A stretch of 64,000 bases of DNA, from positions 1,176,501 through 1,240,500 of the forward strand of contig NW_027478162.1 of the NCBI RefSeq assembly GCF_051020975.1, read 5' to 3'. The stretch is from Osmia lignaria lignaria. Lineage: Eukaryota; Arthropoda; Insecta; Hymenoptera; Megachilidae. The number at the start of each line of letters is the position of its first letter. The first letter of the stretch is position 1. Below the pieces are notes generated by a model that was not told the origin of the DNA, did no database searches, and saw only the letters and a program-made list of their open reading frames with translations. Below, in pieces: positions 34,705 through 47,600 of the stretch. The position numbers and the translations under genes were made by a program.

Positions 34705-37602
34705 TTGCAGATATATCTCAAGGGAAGGGGCCTGACGGACATATTTCGAGATATGTCTTCTTCTTGTTGTTCTTCTTCTGCACAGCTAAGCTGGAAGTGG
34801 CATTTACAGCTCGCAATAGTGCAGTGTTATCTCAAAGAAAGGGGCCACGGTGTTTCTGTATCTCTATTATGTTGGTGCGGCTTCGGAACTTTTAAATATC
34901 TTGATATATCTCGCGAACTACGCATCAGATCAAAAAATATCATAGAACATAAAAAGTAGGAAACTTAATTCTCTACAAAAAAGGTCTCTTAACATTTTGC
35001 CATAGCTCTCTTCGTTTCCGAGATATTTGCAGATTTATCTCAAGGGAAGGGGCCTGACGGACATATTTCGAGATATTTCTTCTTCTTGATGTTCTTCTTC
35101 TGCACAGCTAAGCTGGAAGTGGCATTTGCAGCTCGCAATAGTGCAGAGTTATCTCAAAGAAAGGGGCCACGGTGTTTCTGTATCTCTATTATGTTGGTGC
35201 GGCTTTGGAACTTTTAAATATCTCGATATATCTCGAAAACTACGCTTCTGATCAAAAAATATCATAGAACATAAATTGTAGGAAACATAATTCTCTACAA
35301 AAAAGGTCTCTTAACATTTTGCCATAGCTCGCTTCGTTTCCGAGATATTTGCAGATATATCTGAAGGGAAGAGGCCTGACGGACATATTTCGAGATATGT
35401 CTTCTTCTTGTTGTTCTTCTTCTGCACAGCTAAGCTGGAAGGGGCATTTACAGCTCGCAATAGTGCAGTGTTATCTCAAAGAAAGGGGCCACGGTGTTTC
35501 TGTATCTCTATTATGTTGGTGCGGCTTCGGAACTTTTAAATATCTTGATATATCTCGAGAACCACGCATCAGATCAAAAAATATCATAGAACATAAAAAG
35601 TATGAAACTTAATTCTCTACAAAAAAGGTCTCTTAACATTTTGCCATAGCTCTCTTCGTTTCCGAGATATTTGCAGATTTATGTCAAGGGAAGGGGCCTG
35701 ACGGACATATTTCGAGATATTTCTTCTTCTTGATGTTCTTCTTCTGCACAGCTAAGCTGGAAGTGGCATTTGCAGCTCGCAATAGTGCAGAGTTATCTCA
35801 AAGAAAGGGGCCACGGTGTTTCTATATCTCTATTATGTTGGTGCGGCTTCGGAACTTTTAAATATCTTGATATATCTCGAGAACTACGCATCTGATCAAA
35901 AAATATCATAGAACATAAAACGTAGGAAACTTAATTGTCTACAAAAAAGGTCTCTCAACATTTTGCCATAGCTCGCTTCGTTTCCGAGATATTTGCAGAT
36001 TTATCTCAAGGGAAGGGGCCTGACGGACATATTTCGAGATATTTCTTTTTCTTGTTGTTCTTCTTCTGCACAGCTAAGCTGGAAGTGGCATCTGCGGCTC
36101 GCAATAGTGCAGAGTTATCTCAAAGAAAGGGGCCACGGTGTTTCTGTATCTCTATTATGTTGGTGCGGCTTCGGAACTTTTAAATATCTCGATATATCTC
36201 GAAAACTACGCTTCTGATCAAAAAATATCATAGAACATAAATTGTAGGAAACATAATTCTCTACAAAAAAGGTCTCTCAACATTTTGCCATAGCTCGCTT
36301 CGTTTCCGAGATATTTGCAGATTTATCTCAAGGGAAGGGGCCTGACGGACATATTTCGAGATATTTCTTCTTCTTGTTGTTCTTCTTCTGCACAGCTAAG
36401 CTGGAAGTGGCATTTGCAGCTCGCAATAGTGCAGAGTTATCTCAAAGAAAGGGGCCACGGTGTTTCTGTATCTCTATTATGTTGGTGCGGCTTTGGAACT
36501 TTTAAATATCTCGATATATCTCGAAAACTACGCTTCTGATCAAAAAATATCATAGAACACAAATTGTAGGAAACATAATTCTCTACAAAAAAGGTCTCTT
36601 AACATTTTGCCATAGCTCGCTTCGTTTCCGAGATATTTGCAGATATATCTCAAGGGAAGGGGCCTGACGGACATATTTCGAGATATGTCTTCTTCTTGTT
36701 GTTCTTCTTCTGCACAGCTAAGCCGGAAGTGGCATTTACAGCTCGCAATAGTGCAGAGTTATCTCAAAGAAAGGGGCCACGGTGTTTCTGTATCTCTATT
36801 ATGTTGGTGCGGCTTCGGAACTTTTAAATATCTTGATATATCTCGAGAACTACGCATCAGATCAAAAAATATCATAGAACATAAAAAGTAGGAAACTTAA
36901 TTCTCTACAAAAAAGGTCGCTTAACATTTTGCCATAGCTCTCTTCGTTTCCGAGATATTTGCAGATTTACCTCAAGGGAAGGGGCCTGACGGACATATTT
37001 CGAGATATTTCTTCTTCTTGATGTTCTTCTTCTGCACAGCTAAGCTGGAAGTGGCATTTGCAGCTCGCAATAGTGCAGAGTTATCTCAAAGAAAGGGGCC
37101 ACGGTGTTTCTGTATCTCTATTATGTTGGTGCGGCTTCGGAACTTTTAAATATCTTGATATATCTCGAGAGTTACGCGTCTGATCAAAAAATATCATAGA
37201 ACATAAAAAGTAGGAAACATAATTCTCTACAAAAAAGGTCTCTCAACATTTTGCCATAGCTCGCTTCGTTTCCGAGATATTTGCAGATTTATCTGAAGGG
37301 AAGTGGCCTGACGGACATATTTCGAGATATTTCTTCTTCTTGTTGTTCTTCCTCTGCACAGCTAAGCTGGAAGTGGCATTTGCGGCTCGCACTAGTGCAG
37401 AGTTATCTCAAAGAAAGGGGCCACGGTGTTTCTGTATCTCTATTATGTTGGTGCGGCTTCGGAACTTTTAAATATCTTGATATATCTCGAGAACTACGCA
37501 TCTGATCAAAAAATATCATAGAACATAAAAAGTAGGAAACTTAATTCTCTACAAAAAAGGTCTCTTAACATTTTGCCATAGCTCTCTTCGTTTCCGAGAT
37601 AT
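34705..37602. repeat. 9-monomer higher-order repeat, single copy in B
   Basis: Units 34705 to 37281 match A1 and A2 in order. The first unit has the A1 start ('ctcgcttcg', 'gatatatctc'). The last unit is followed by the same 'gacggacacatttcg' unit that follows A2. B therefore looks like A with one 9-mer removed or never added, joined in perfect register. Confidence 0.9.
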
Positions 37603-40600
37603 TTGCAGATTTATCTCAAGGGAAGGGGCCTGACGGACACATTTCGAGATATTTCTTCTTCTTGTTGTTCTTCTTCTGCACAGCTAAGCTGGAAGTGGCA
37701 TTTGCAGCTCGCAATAGTGCAGAGTTATCTCAAAGAAAGGGGCCACGGTGTTTCTGTATCTCTATTATGTTGGTGCGGCTTCGGAACTTTTAAATATCTT
37801 GATATATCTCGAGAACTACGCATCTGATCAAAAAATATCATAGAACATAAAAAGTAGGAAACTTAATTCTCTACAAAAAAGTCTCGTAAGATTTTGCCAT
37901 AGCTCGCTTCGTTTCCGAGATATTTGCAGATTTATCTCAAGGGAAGGGGCCTAACGGACATATTTCGAGATATTTCTTCTTCTTGTTGTTCTTCTTCTGC
38001 ACAGCTAAACTGGAAGTGGCATTTCCAGCTCGCAATAGTGCAGAGTTATCTCAAAGAGAGGGGCCACGGTGTTTCTGTATCTCTATTATGTTGGTGCGGC
38101 TTCGGAACTTTTAAATATCTTGATATATCTCGAGAACTACGCATCTGATCAGAAAATATCATACAACATAAGACGTAGGAAACTTAATTCTCTACAAAAA
38201 AGGTCTCTTAACATTTTGCCATAGCTCGCTTCGTTTCCGAGATATTTGCAGATTTATCTCAAGGTAAGGGGCCTGACGGACATATTTCGAGATATTTCTT
38301 CTTCTTGTTGTTCTTCTTCTGCACAGCTAAGCTGGAAGTGGCATTTACAGCTCGCAATAGTGCATAGTTATCTGAAAGAAAGGGGCCACGGTGTTTCTGT
38401 ATCTCTATTATGTTGGTGCTGCTTCGGAACTTTTAAATATCTCGATATATCTCGAAAACTACGCTTCTGATCAAAAAATATCATAGAACGTAAATTCTAG
38501 GAAACATAATTCTCTACAAAAAACGTCTCTTAACATTTTGCCATAGCTCGCTTCGTTTCCGAGATATTTGCAGATTTATCTCAAGGGAAGGGGCCTAACG
38601 GACATATTTCGAGATATTTCTTCTTCTTGTTGTTCTTCTTCTGCACAGCTAAACTGGAAGTGGCATTTCCAGCTCGCAATAGTACAGAGTTATCTCAAAG
38701 AAAGGGGCCACGGTGTTTCTGTATCTCTATTATGTTGGTGCGGCTTCGGAACTTTTAAATATCTTGATATATCTCGAGAACTACGCATCTCATCAAAAAA
38801 TATCATAGATCATAAAAAGTAGGAAACTTAATTCTCTACAAAAAAGGTCTCTTAACATTTTGCCATAGCTCTCTTCGTTTCCGAGATATTTGCAGATTTA
38901 TCTCAAGGGAAGGGGCCTGACGGACATATTTCGAGATATTCCTTCTTCTTGTTGTTCTTCTTCTGCACAGCTAAGCTGGAAGTGGCATTTGCAGCTCGCA
39001 ATAGTGCAGAGTTATCTCAAAGAAAGGGGCCACGGTGTTTCTGTATCTCTATTATGTTGGTGCGGCTTCGGAACTTTTAAATATCTTGATATATCTCGAG
39101 AACTACGCATCTGATCAAAAAATATCATAGAACATAAAAAGTAGGAAACATAATTCCATACAAAAAAGGTCTCTTAACATTTTGCCATAGCTCTCTTCGT
39201 TTCCGAGATATTTGCAGATTTATCTCAAGGGAAGGGGCCTGACGGACACATTTCGAGATATTTCTTCTTCTTGTTGTTCTTCTTCTGCACGCTAAGCTGG
39301 AAGTGGCATTTGCAGCTCGCAATAGTGCAGAGTTATCTCAAAGAGAGGGGCCACGGTGTTTCTGTATCTCTATTATGTTGGTGCGGCTTCGGAACTTTTA
39401 AATATCTTGATATATCTCGAGAACTACGCATCTGATCAAAAAATATCACACAACATAAAACGTAGGAAACTTAATTCTCTACAAAAAAGGTCTCTTAACA
39501 TTTTGCCATAGCTCGCTTCGTTTCCGAGATATTTGCAGATTTATCTCAAGGGAAGGGGCCTAACGGACTTATTTCGAGATATTTTTTCTTCTTGTTGTTC
39601 TTCTTCTGCACAGCTAAGCTGGAAGTGGCATTTGCAGCTCGCAATAGTGCAGAGTTATCTCAAAGAAAGGGGCCACGGTGTTTCTGTATTTCTATTATGT
39701 TGGTGCGGCTTCGGAACTTTTAAATATCTTGATATATCTCGAGAACTACGCATCTGATCAAAAAATATCATAGAACATAAAAAGTAGGAAACTCAATTCT
39801 CTACAAAAAAGGTCTCTTAACATTTTGCAATAGCTCGCTTCGTTTCCGAGATATTTGCAGATTTATCTCAAGGGAAGGGGCCTGACGGACATATTTCGAG
39901 ATATTTCTTCTTCTTGTTGTTCTTCTTCTGCACAGCTAAGCTGGAAGTGGCATTTGCGGCTCGCACTAGTGCAGAGTTATCTCAAAGAAAGGGGCCACGG
40001 TGTTTCTGTATCTCTATTATGTTGGTGCTGCTTCGGAACTTTTAAATATCTCGATATATCTCGAAAACTACGCTTCTGATCAAAAAATATCATAGAACGT
40101 AAATTGTAGGAAACATAGTTCTCTACAGAAAACGTCTCTTAACATTTTGCCATAGCTCGCTTCGTTTCCGAGATATTTGCAGATATATCTCAAGGGAAGG
40201 GGCCTAACGGACATATTTCGAGATATTTCTTCTTCTTGTTGTTCTTCTTCTGCACAGCTAAACTGGAAGTGGCATTTCCAGCTCGCAATAGTACAGAGTT
40301 ATCTCAAAGAAAGGGGCCACGGTGTTTCTGTATCTCTATTATGTTGGTGCGGCTTCGGAACTTTTAAATATCTTGATATATCTCGAGAACTACGCATCTG
40401 ATCAAAAAATATCATAGAACATAAAAAGTAGAAAACATAATTCCATACAAACAAGGTCTCTTAACATTTTGCCATAGCTCTCTTCGTTTCCGAGATATTT
40501 GCAGATTTATCTCAAGGGAAGGGGCCTGACGGACACATTTCGAGATATTTCTTCTTCTTGTTGTTCTTCTTCTGCACGCTAAGCTGGAAGTGGCATTTGC

Positions 40601-41140
40601 AGCTCGCAATAGTGCAGAGTTATCTCAAAGAGAGGGGCCACGGTGTTTCTGTATCTCTATTATGTTGGTGCGGCTTCGGAACTTTTAATATCTTGATATA
40701 TCTCGAGAACTACGCATCTGATCAAAAAATATCATACAACATAAAACGTAGGAAACTTAATTCTCTACAAAAAAGGTCTCTTAACATTTTGCCATAGCTC
40801 GCTTCGTTTCCGAGATATTTGCAGATTTATCTCAAGGGAAGTGGCCTAACGGACTTATTTCGAGATATTTCTTCTTCTTGTTGTTCTTCTTCTGCACAGC
40901 TAAACTGGAAGTGGCATTTCCAGGTCGCAATAGTGCAGAGTTATCTAAAAGAAAGGAGCCACGGTGTTTCTGTATCTCCATTATGTTGGTGCGGCTTCGG
41001 AACTTTTAAATATCTTGATATATCTCGAGAACTACGCGTCTGATCTAAAAATATCATAGAACATAAAATGTAGGAAACATAATTCCATACAAAAAAGGTC
41101 TCTTAACATTTTGCCATAGCTCGCTTCGTTTCCGAGATAT

Positions 41141-43780
41141 TTGCAGATTTATCTCAAGGGAAGGGGCCTGCCGGACATATTTCGAGATATTTCTTCTTCT
41201 TGTTGTTCTTCTTCTGCACAGCTAAGCTGGAAGTGGCATTTGCAGCTCGCAATAGTGCAGAGTTATCGCAAAGAAAGGGGCCACGGTGTTTCTGTATCTC
41301 TATTATGTTGGTGCGGCTTCGGAACTTTTAAATATCTTGATATATCTCGAGAACTACGCATCTGATCAAAAAATATCATAGAACATAAAAAGTGGGAAAC
41401 CTAATTTTCTACAAAAAAGGTCTCTTAACATTTTGCCGTAGCTCGCTTCGTTTCCGAGATATTTGCAGATTTATCTCAAGGGAAGGGGCCTGACGGACAT
41501 ATTTCGAGATATTTCTTCTTCTTGTTGTTCTTCTTCTGCACGGCTGAGCTGGAAGTGGCATTTGCAGGTCGCAATAGTGCAGAGTTATCTCAAAGAAAGG
41601 GGCCACGGTGTTTCTGTATCTCTATTATGTTGGTGCGGCTTCGGAACTTTTAAATATCTCGATATATCTCGAAAACTACGCTTCTGATCAAAAAATATTA
41701 TAGAACATAAAAAGTAGGAAACTTAATTCTCTACAAAAAAGGTCTCTTAACATTTTGCCATAGCTCGTTTCGTTTCCGAGATATTTGCAGATTTATCTCA
41801 AGGGAAGGGGCCTGACGGACATATTTCGAGATATTTCTTCTTCTTGTTGTTCTTCTTCTGCACAGCTAAGCTGGAAGTGGCATTTACAGCTCGCAATAGT
41901 GCAGAGTTATCTCAAAGAAAGGGGCCACGGTGTTTCTGTATCTCTATTATGTTGGTGTGGCTTCGGAACTTTTAAATATCTTGATATATCTCGAGAACTA
42001 CGCATCTGATCAAAAAATATCATAGAACATAAATTGTAGTAAACATAATTCTCTACAAAAAAGGTCTCTGAACATTTTGCCATAGCTCGCTTCGTTTCCG
42101 AGATATTTGCAGATTTATCTCAAGGGAAGGGGCCTGACGGACATATTTCGAGATATTTCTTCTTCTTGTTGTTCTTCTTCTGCACAGCTAAGCTGGAAGT
42201 GGCATTTGCGGCTCGCACTAGTGCAGAGTTATCTCAAAGAAAGGGGCCACGGTGTTTCTGTATCCCTATTATGTTGGTGCGGCTTCGGAACTTTTAAATA
42301 TCTCGATATATCTCGAAAACTACGCTTCTGATCAAAAAATATCATAGAACATAAATTGTAGGAAACATTATTCTCTACAAAAAAGGTCTCTTAACATCTT
42401 GCCATAGCTCGCTTCGTTTCCGAGATATTTGCAGATTCATCTCAAGGGAAGGGGTCTGACGGACATATTTCGAGATATTTCTTCTTCTTGTTGTTCTTCT
42501 TCTGCACAGCTAAGCTGGAAGTGGCATTTGCAGCTCGCAATAGTGCAGAGTTATCGCAAAGAAAGGGGCCACGGTGTTTCTGTATCTCTATTATGTTGGT
42601 GCGGCTTCGGAACTTTTAAATATCTTGATATATCTCGAGAACTACGCATCTGATCAAAAAATATCATAGAACATAAAAAGTGGGAAACCTAATTTTCTAC
42701 AAAAAAGGTCTCTTAACATTTTGCCGTAGCTCGCTTCGTTTCCGAGATATTTGCAGATTTATCTCAAGGGAAGGGGCCTGACGGACATATTTCGAGATAT
42801 TTCTTCTTCTTGTTGTTCTTCTTCTGCACGGCTGAGCTGGAAGTGGCATTTGCAGGTCGCAATAGTGCAGAGTTATCTCAAAGAAAGGGGCCACGGTGTT
42901 TCTGTATCTCTATTATGTTGGTGCGGCTTCGGAACTTTTAAATATCTCGATATATCTCGAAAACTACGCTTCTGATCAAAAAATATTATAGAACATAAAA
43001 AGTAGGAAACTTAATTCTCTACAAAAAAGGTCTCTTAACATTTTGCCATAGCTCGTTTCGTTTCCGAGATATTTGCAGATTTATCTCAAGGGAAGGGGCC
43101 TGACGGACATATTTCGAGATATTTCTTCTTCTTGTTGTTCTTCTTCTGCACAGCTAAGCTGGAAGTGGCATTTACAGCTCGCAATAGTGCAGAGTTATCT
43201 CAAAGAAAGGGGCCACGGTGTTTCTGTATCTCTATTATGTTGGTGTGGCTTCGGAACTTTTAAATATCTTGATATATCTCGAGAACTACGCATCTGATCA
43301 AAAAATATCATAGAACATAAATTGTAGTAAACATAATTCTCTACAAAAAAGGTCTCTGAACATTTTGCCATAGCTCGCATCGTTTCCGAGATATTTGCAG
43401 ATTTATCTCAAGGGAAGGGGCCTGACGGACATATTTCGAGATATTTCTTCTTCTTGTTGTTCTTCTTCTGCACAGCTAAGCTGGAAGTGGCATTTGCGGC
43501 TCGCACTAGTGCAGAGTTATCTCAAAGAAAGGGGCCACGGTGTTTCTGTATCCCTATTATGTTGGTGCGGCTTCGGAACTTTTAAATATCTCGATATATC
43601 TCGAAAACTACGCTTCTGATCAAAAAATATCATAGAACATAAATTGTAGGAAACATTATTCTCTACAAAAAAGGTCTCTTAACATCTTGCCATAGCTCGC
43701 TTCGTTTCCGAGATATTTGCAGATTCATCTCAAGGGAAGGGGTCTGACGGACATATTTCGAGATATTTCTTCTTCTTGTT
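41141..43780. repeat. Tandem 4-monomer repeat in copy B
   Basis: This is equivalent to 25689-28330 at offset +15452. Units 41463, 41785 and 42107 match 42751, 43073 and 43395. The private change 'gctcgcatcg' is present in the second copy here as well (about 43377). The 4-mer duplication and that mutation therefore both happened before the A/B duplication. Confidence 0.85.
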
Positions 43781-44634
43781 GTTCTTCTTCTGCACAGCTA
43801 AGCTCGAAGCGGCATTTGCAGCTCGCAATAGTGCAGAGTTATCTCAAAGAAAGAGGCCACGGTGTTTCTGTACCTCTATTATGTTGGTGCAGCTTCGGAA
43901 CTTTTAAATATCTTGATATATCTCGAGAACTACGCATCTGATCAAAAAATATCATCGAACATAAAAAGTAGGAAACTTAATTCTCTACAAAAAAGGTCTC
44001 TCAACATTTTGCCATAGCTCGCTTCGTTTCCGAGATATTTGCAGATTTATCTCAAGGGAAGTGGCCTGACGGACATATTTCGAGATATTTCTTCTTCTTG
44101 TTGTTCTTGTTCTGCACAGCTAAGCTGGAAGTGGCATTTGCAGCTCGCAATAGTGCAGAGTTATCCCAAAGAAAGGGGCCACGGTGTTTCTGTATCTCTA
44201 TTATGTTGGTGCGGCTTTGGAACTTTTAAATATCTCGATATATCTCGAAAACTACGCTTCTGATCAAAAAATATCATAGAACATAAAAAGTAGAAAACTT
44301 AATTCTCTACAAAAAAGGTCTCTTAACACTTTGCCATAGCTCGCTTCGTTTCCGAGATATTTGCAGATTTATCTCAAGGGAAGGGGCCTAACGGACATAT
44401 TTCGAGATATTTCTTCTTCTTGTTGTTCTTCTTCTGCACAGCTAAGCTGGAAGTGGCATTTGCAGCGCGCAATAGTGCAGAGTTATTTCAAAGAAAGGGG
44501 CCACGGTGTTTCTGTATCTCTATTATGTTGGTGGGTCTTCGGAACTTTTAAATATCTTGATATATCTCGAGAACTACGCATCTGATCAAAAAATATCATA
44601 CTACATAAAAAGTAGGAAACTTAATTCTCTACAA

Positions 44635-47600
44635 GAAAGGTCTCTAAACATTTTGCCATAGCTCGCTTCGTTTCCGAGATATTTGCAGATATATCTCAAG
44701 GGAAGGGGCCTGACGGACATATTTCGAGATATTTCTTCTTCTTGTTGTTCTTCTTCTGCACAGCTAAGCTGGAAGTGGCATTTGCAGCTCGCAATAGTGC
44801 AGAGTTATCTCAAAGAGAGGGGCCACGGTGTTTCTGTATCTCTATTATGTTGGTGCGGCTTCGGAACTTTTAAGTATCTTGATCTATCTCGAGAACTACG
44901 CATCTGATCAAAAAATATCATAGAAGATAAAAAGTAGGAAACTTAATTCTCTACAAAAAAGGTCTCTTAACATTTCGCCATAGCTCGCTTCGTTTCCGAG
45001 ATATTTGCAGATTTATCTCAAGGGAAGGGGCCTGTCGGACATATTTCGAGATATTTCTTCTTCTTGTTGCTCTTCTTCTGCACAGCTAAGCTGGAAGTGG
45101 CATTTGCGACTCGCACTAGTGCAGAGTTATCTCAAAGAAAGGGGCCACGGTGTTTCTGTATCTCTATTATGTTGGTGCGGCTTCGGAACTTTTAAATATC
45201 TCGATATATCTCGAAAACTACGCTTCTGATCAAAAAATATCATAGAACATAAATTATAGGAAACATAATTCTCTACAAAAAACGTCTCTTAACATTTTGC
45301 CATAGCTCGCTTCGTTTCCGAGATATTTGCAGATATATCTCAAGGGAAGTGGCCTGACGGACATATTTCGAGATATTTCTTCTTCTTGTTGTTCTTCTTC
45401 TGCACAGCTAAGCTGGAAGTGGCATTTGCGGCTCGCACTAGTGCAGAGTTATCTCAAAGAAAGGGGCCACGGTGTTTCTGTATCCCTATTATGTTGGTGC
45501 GGCTTCGGAACTTTTAAATATCTCGATATATCTCGAAAACTACGCTTCTGATCAAAAAATATCATAGAACATAAATTGTAGGAAACATAATTCTCTACAA
45601 AAAACGTCTCTTAACATTTTGCCATAGCTCGCTTCGTTTCCGAGATATTTGCAGATTTATCTCAAGGGAAGTGGCCTGACGGACATATTTCGAGATATTT
45701 CTTCTTCTTGTTGTTCTTCTTCTGCACAGCTAAGCTGGAAGTGGCATTTGCGGCTCGCACTAGTGCAGAGTTATCTCAAAGAAAGGGGCCACGGTGTTTC
45801 TGTATCCCTATTATGTTGGTGCGGCTTCGGAACTTTTAAATATCTCGATATATCTCGAAAACTACGCTTCTGATCAAAAAATATCATAGAACATAAATTG
45901 TAGGAAACATAATTCTCTACAAAAAACGTCTCTAAACATTTTGCCATAGCTCGCTTCGTTTCCGAGATATTTGCAGATTCAGCTCAAAGGAACTGGCCTG
46001 ACGGACATATTTCGAGATATTTCTTCTTCTTGTTGTTCTTCTTCTGCACAGCTAAGCTGGAAGTGGCATTTGCGGCTCGCACTAGTGCAGAGTTATCTCA
46101 AAGAAAGGGGCCACGGTGTTTCTGTATCCCCATTATGTTGGTGCGGCTTCGGAACTTTTAAATATCTCGATATATCTCGAAAACTACGCTTCTGATCAAA
46201 AAATATCATAGAACATAAATTGTAGGAAACATTATTCTCTACAAAAAAGGTCTCTTAACATCTTGCCATAGCTCGCTTCGTTTCCGAGATATTTGCAGAT
46301 TCATCTCAAGGGAAGGGGTCTGACGGACATATTTCGAGATATTTCTTCTTCTTGTTGTTCTTCTTCTGCACAGCTAAGCTCGAAGCGGCATTTGCAGCTC
46401 GCAATAGTGCAGAGTTATCTCAAAGAAAGAGGCCACGGTGTTTCTGTACCTCTATTATGTTGGTGCAGCTTCGGAACTTTTAAATATCTTGATATATCTC
46501 GAGAACTACGCATCTGATCAAAAAATATCATCGAACATAAAAAGTAGGAAACTTAATTCTCTACAAAAAAGGTCTCTCAACATTTTGCCATAGCTCGCTT
46601 CGTTTCCGAGATATTTGCAGATTTACCTCAAGGGAAGTGGCCTGACGGACATATTTCGAGATATTTCTTCTTCTTGTTGTTCTTGTTCTGCACAGCTAAG
46701 CTGGAAGTGGCATTTGCAGCTCGCAATAGTGCAGAGTTATCCCAAAGAAAGGGGCCACGGTGTTTCTGTATCTCTATTATGTTGGTGCGGCTTTGGAACT
46801 TTTAAATATCTCGATATATCTCGAAAACTACGCTTCTGATCAAAAAATATCATAGAACATAAAAAGTAGAAAACTTAATTCTCTACAAAAAAGGTCTCTT
46901 AACACTTTGCCATAGCTCGCTTCGTTTCCGAGATATTTGCAGATTTATCTCAAGGGAAGGGGCCTAACGGACATATTTCGAGATATTTCTTCTTCTTGTT
47001 GTTCTTCTTCTGCACAACTAAACTGGAAGTGGCATTTCCAGCTCGCAATAGTGCAGAGTTATCTCAAAGAAAGGGGCCACGGTGTTTCTGTATCTCTATT
47101 ATGTTGGTGCGGCTTCGGAACTTTTAAATATCTTGATATATCTCGAGAACTACGCATCTGATCAAAAAATATCGTAGAACATAAAAAGTAGGAAACTTAA
47201 TTCTCTACAAAAAAGGTCTCTTAACATTTTGCCATAGCTCGCTTCGTTTCCGAGATATTTGCAGATTTATCTCAAGGGAAGGGGCCTGACGGACATATTT
47301 CGAGATATTTCTTCTTCTTGTTGTTCTTCTTCTGCACGGCTGAGCTGGAAGTGGCATTTGCAGGTCGCAATAGTGCAGAGTTATCTCAAAGAAAGGGGCC
47401 ACGGTGTTTCTGTATCTCTATTATGTTGGTGCGGCTTCGGAACTTTTAAATATCTCGATATATCTCGAAAACTACGTTTCTGATCAAAAAATATCATAGA
47501 ACGTAAATTGTAGGAAACATTATTCTCTACAAAAAAGGTCTCTTAACATTTTGCCATAGCTCGCTTCGTTTCCGAGATATTTGCAGATTTATCTCAAGGG

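Larger units (their letters stand above)
29580..44634. repeat. Segmental copy B (about 15.1 kb)
   Basis: This is the second copy of 10908-29182, in the same order and orientation. It is 3220 bp (10 monomers) shorter. It lacks the 14101 unit and one of the two 9-mers. It keeps the same 1-bp and 2-bp deletions (37603, 39212, 40499) and the same tandem 4-mer. Its own changes include 'aattgtctac' at 35937, 'acagaaaacg' at 40128 and 'acaaacaagg' at 40452. Low divergence over 15 kb points to a recent duplication, or to an assembly effect that needs independent confirmation. Confidence 0.9.
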
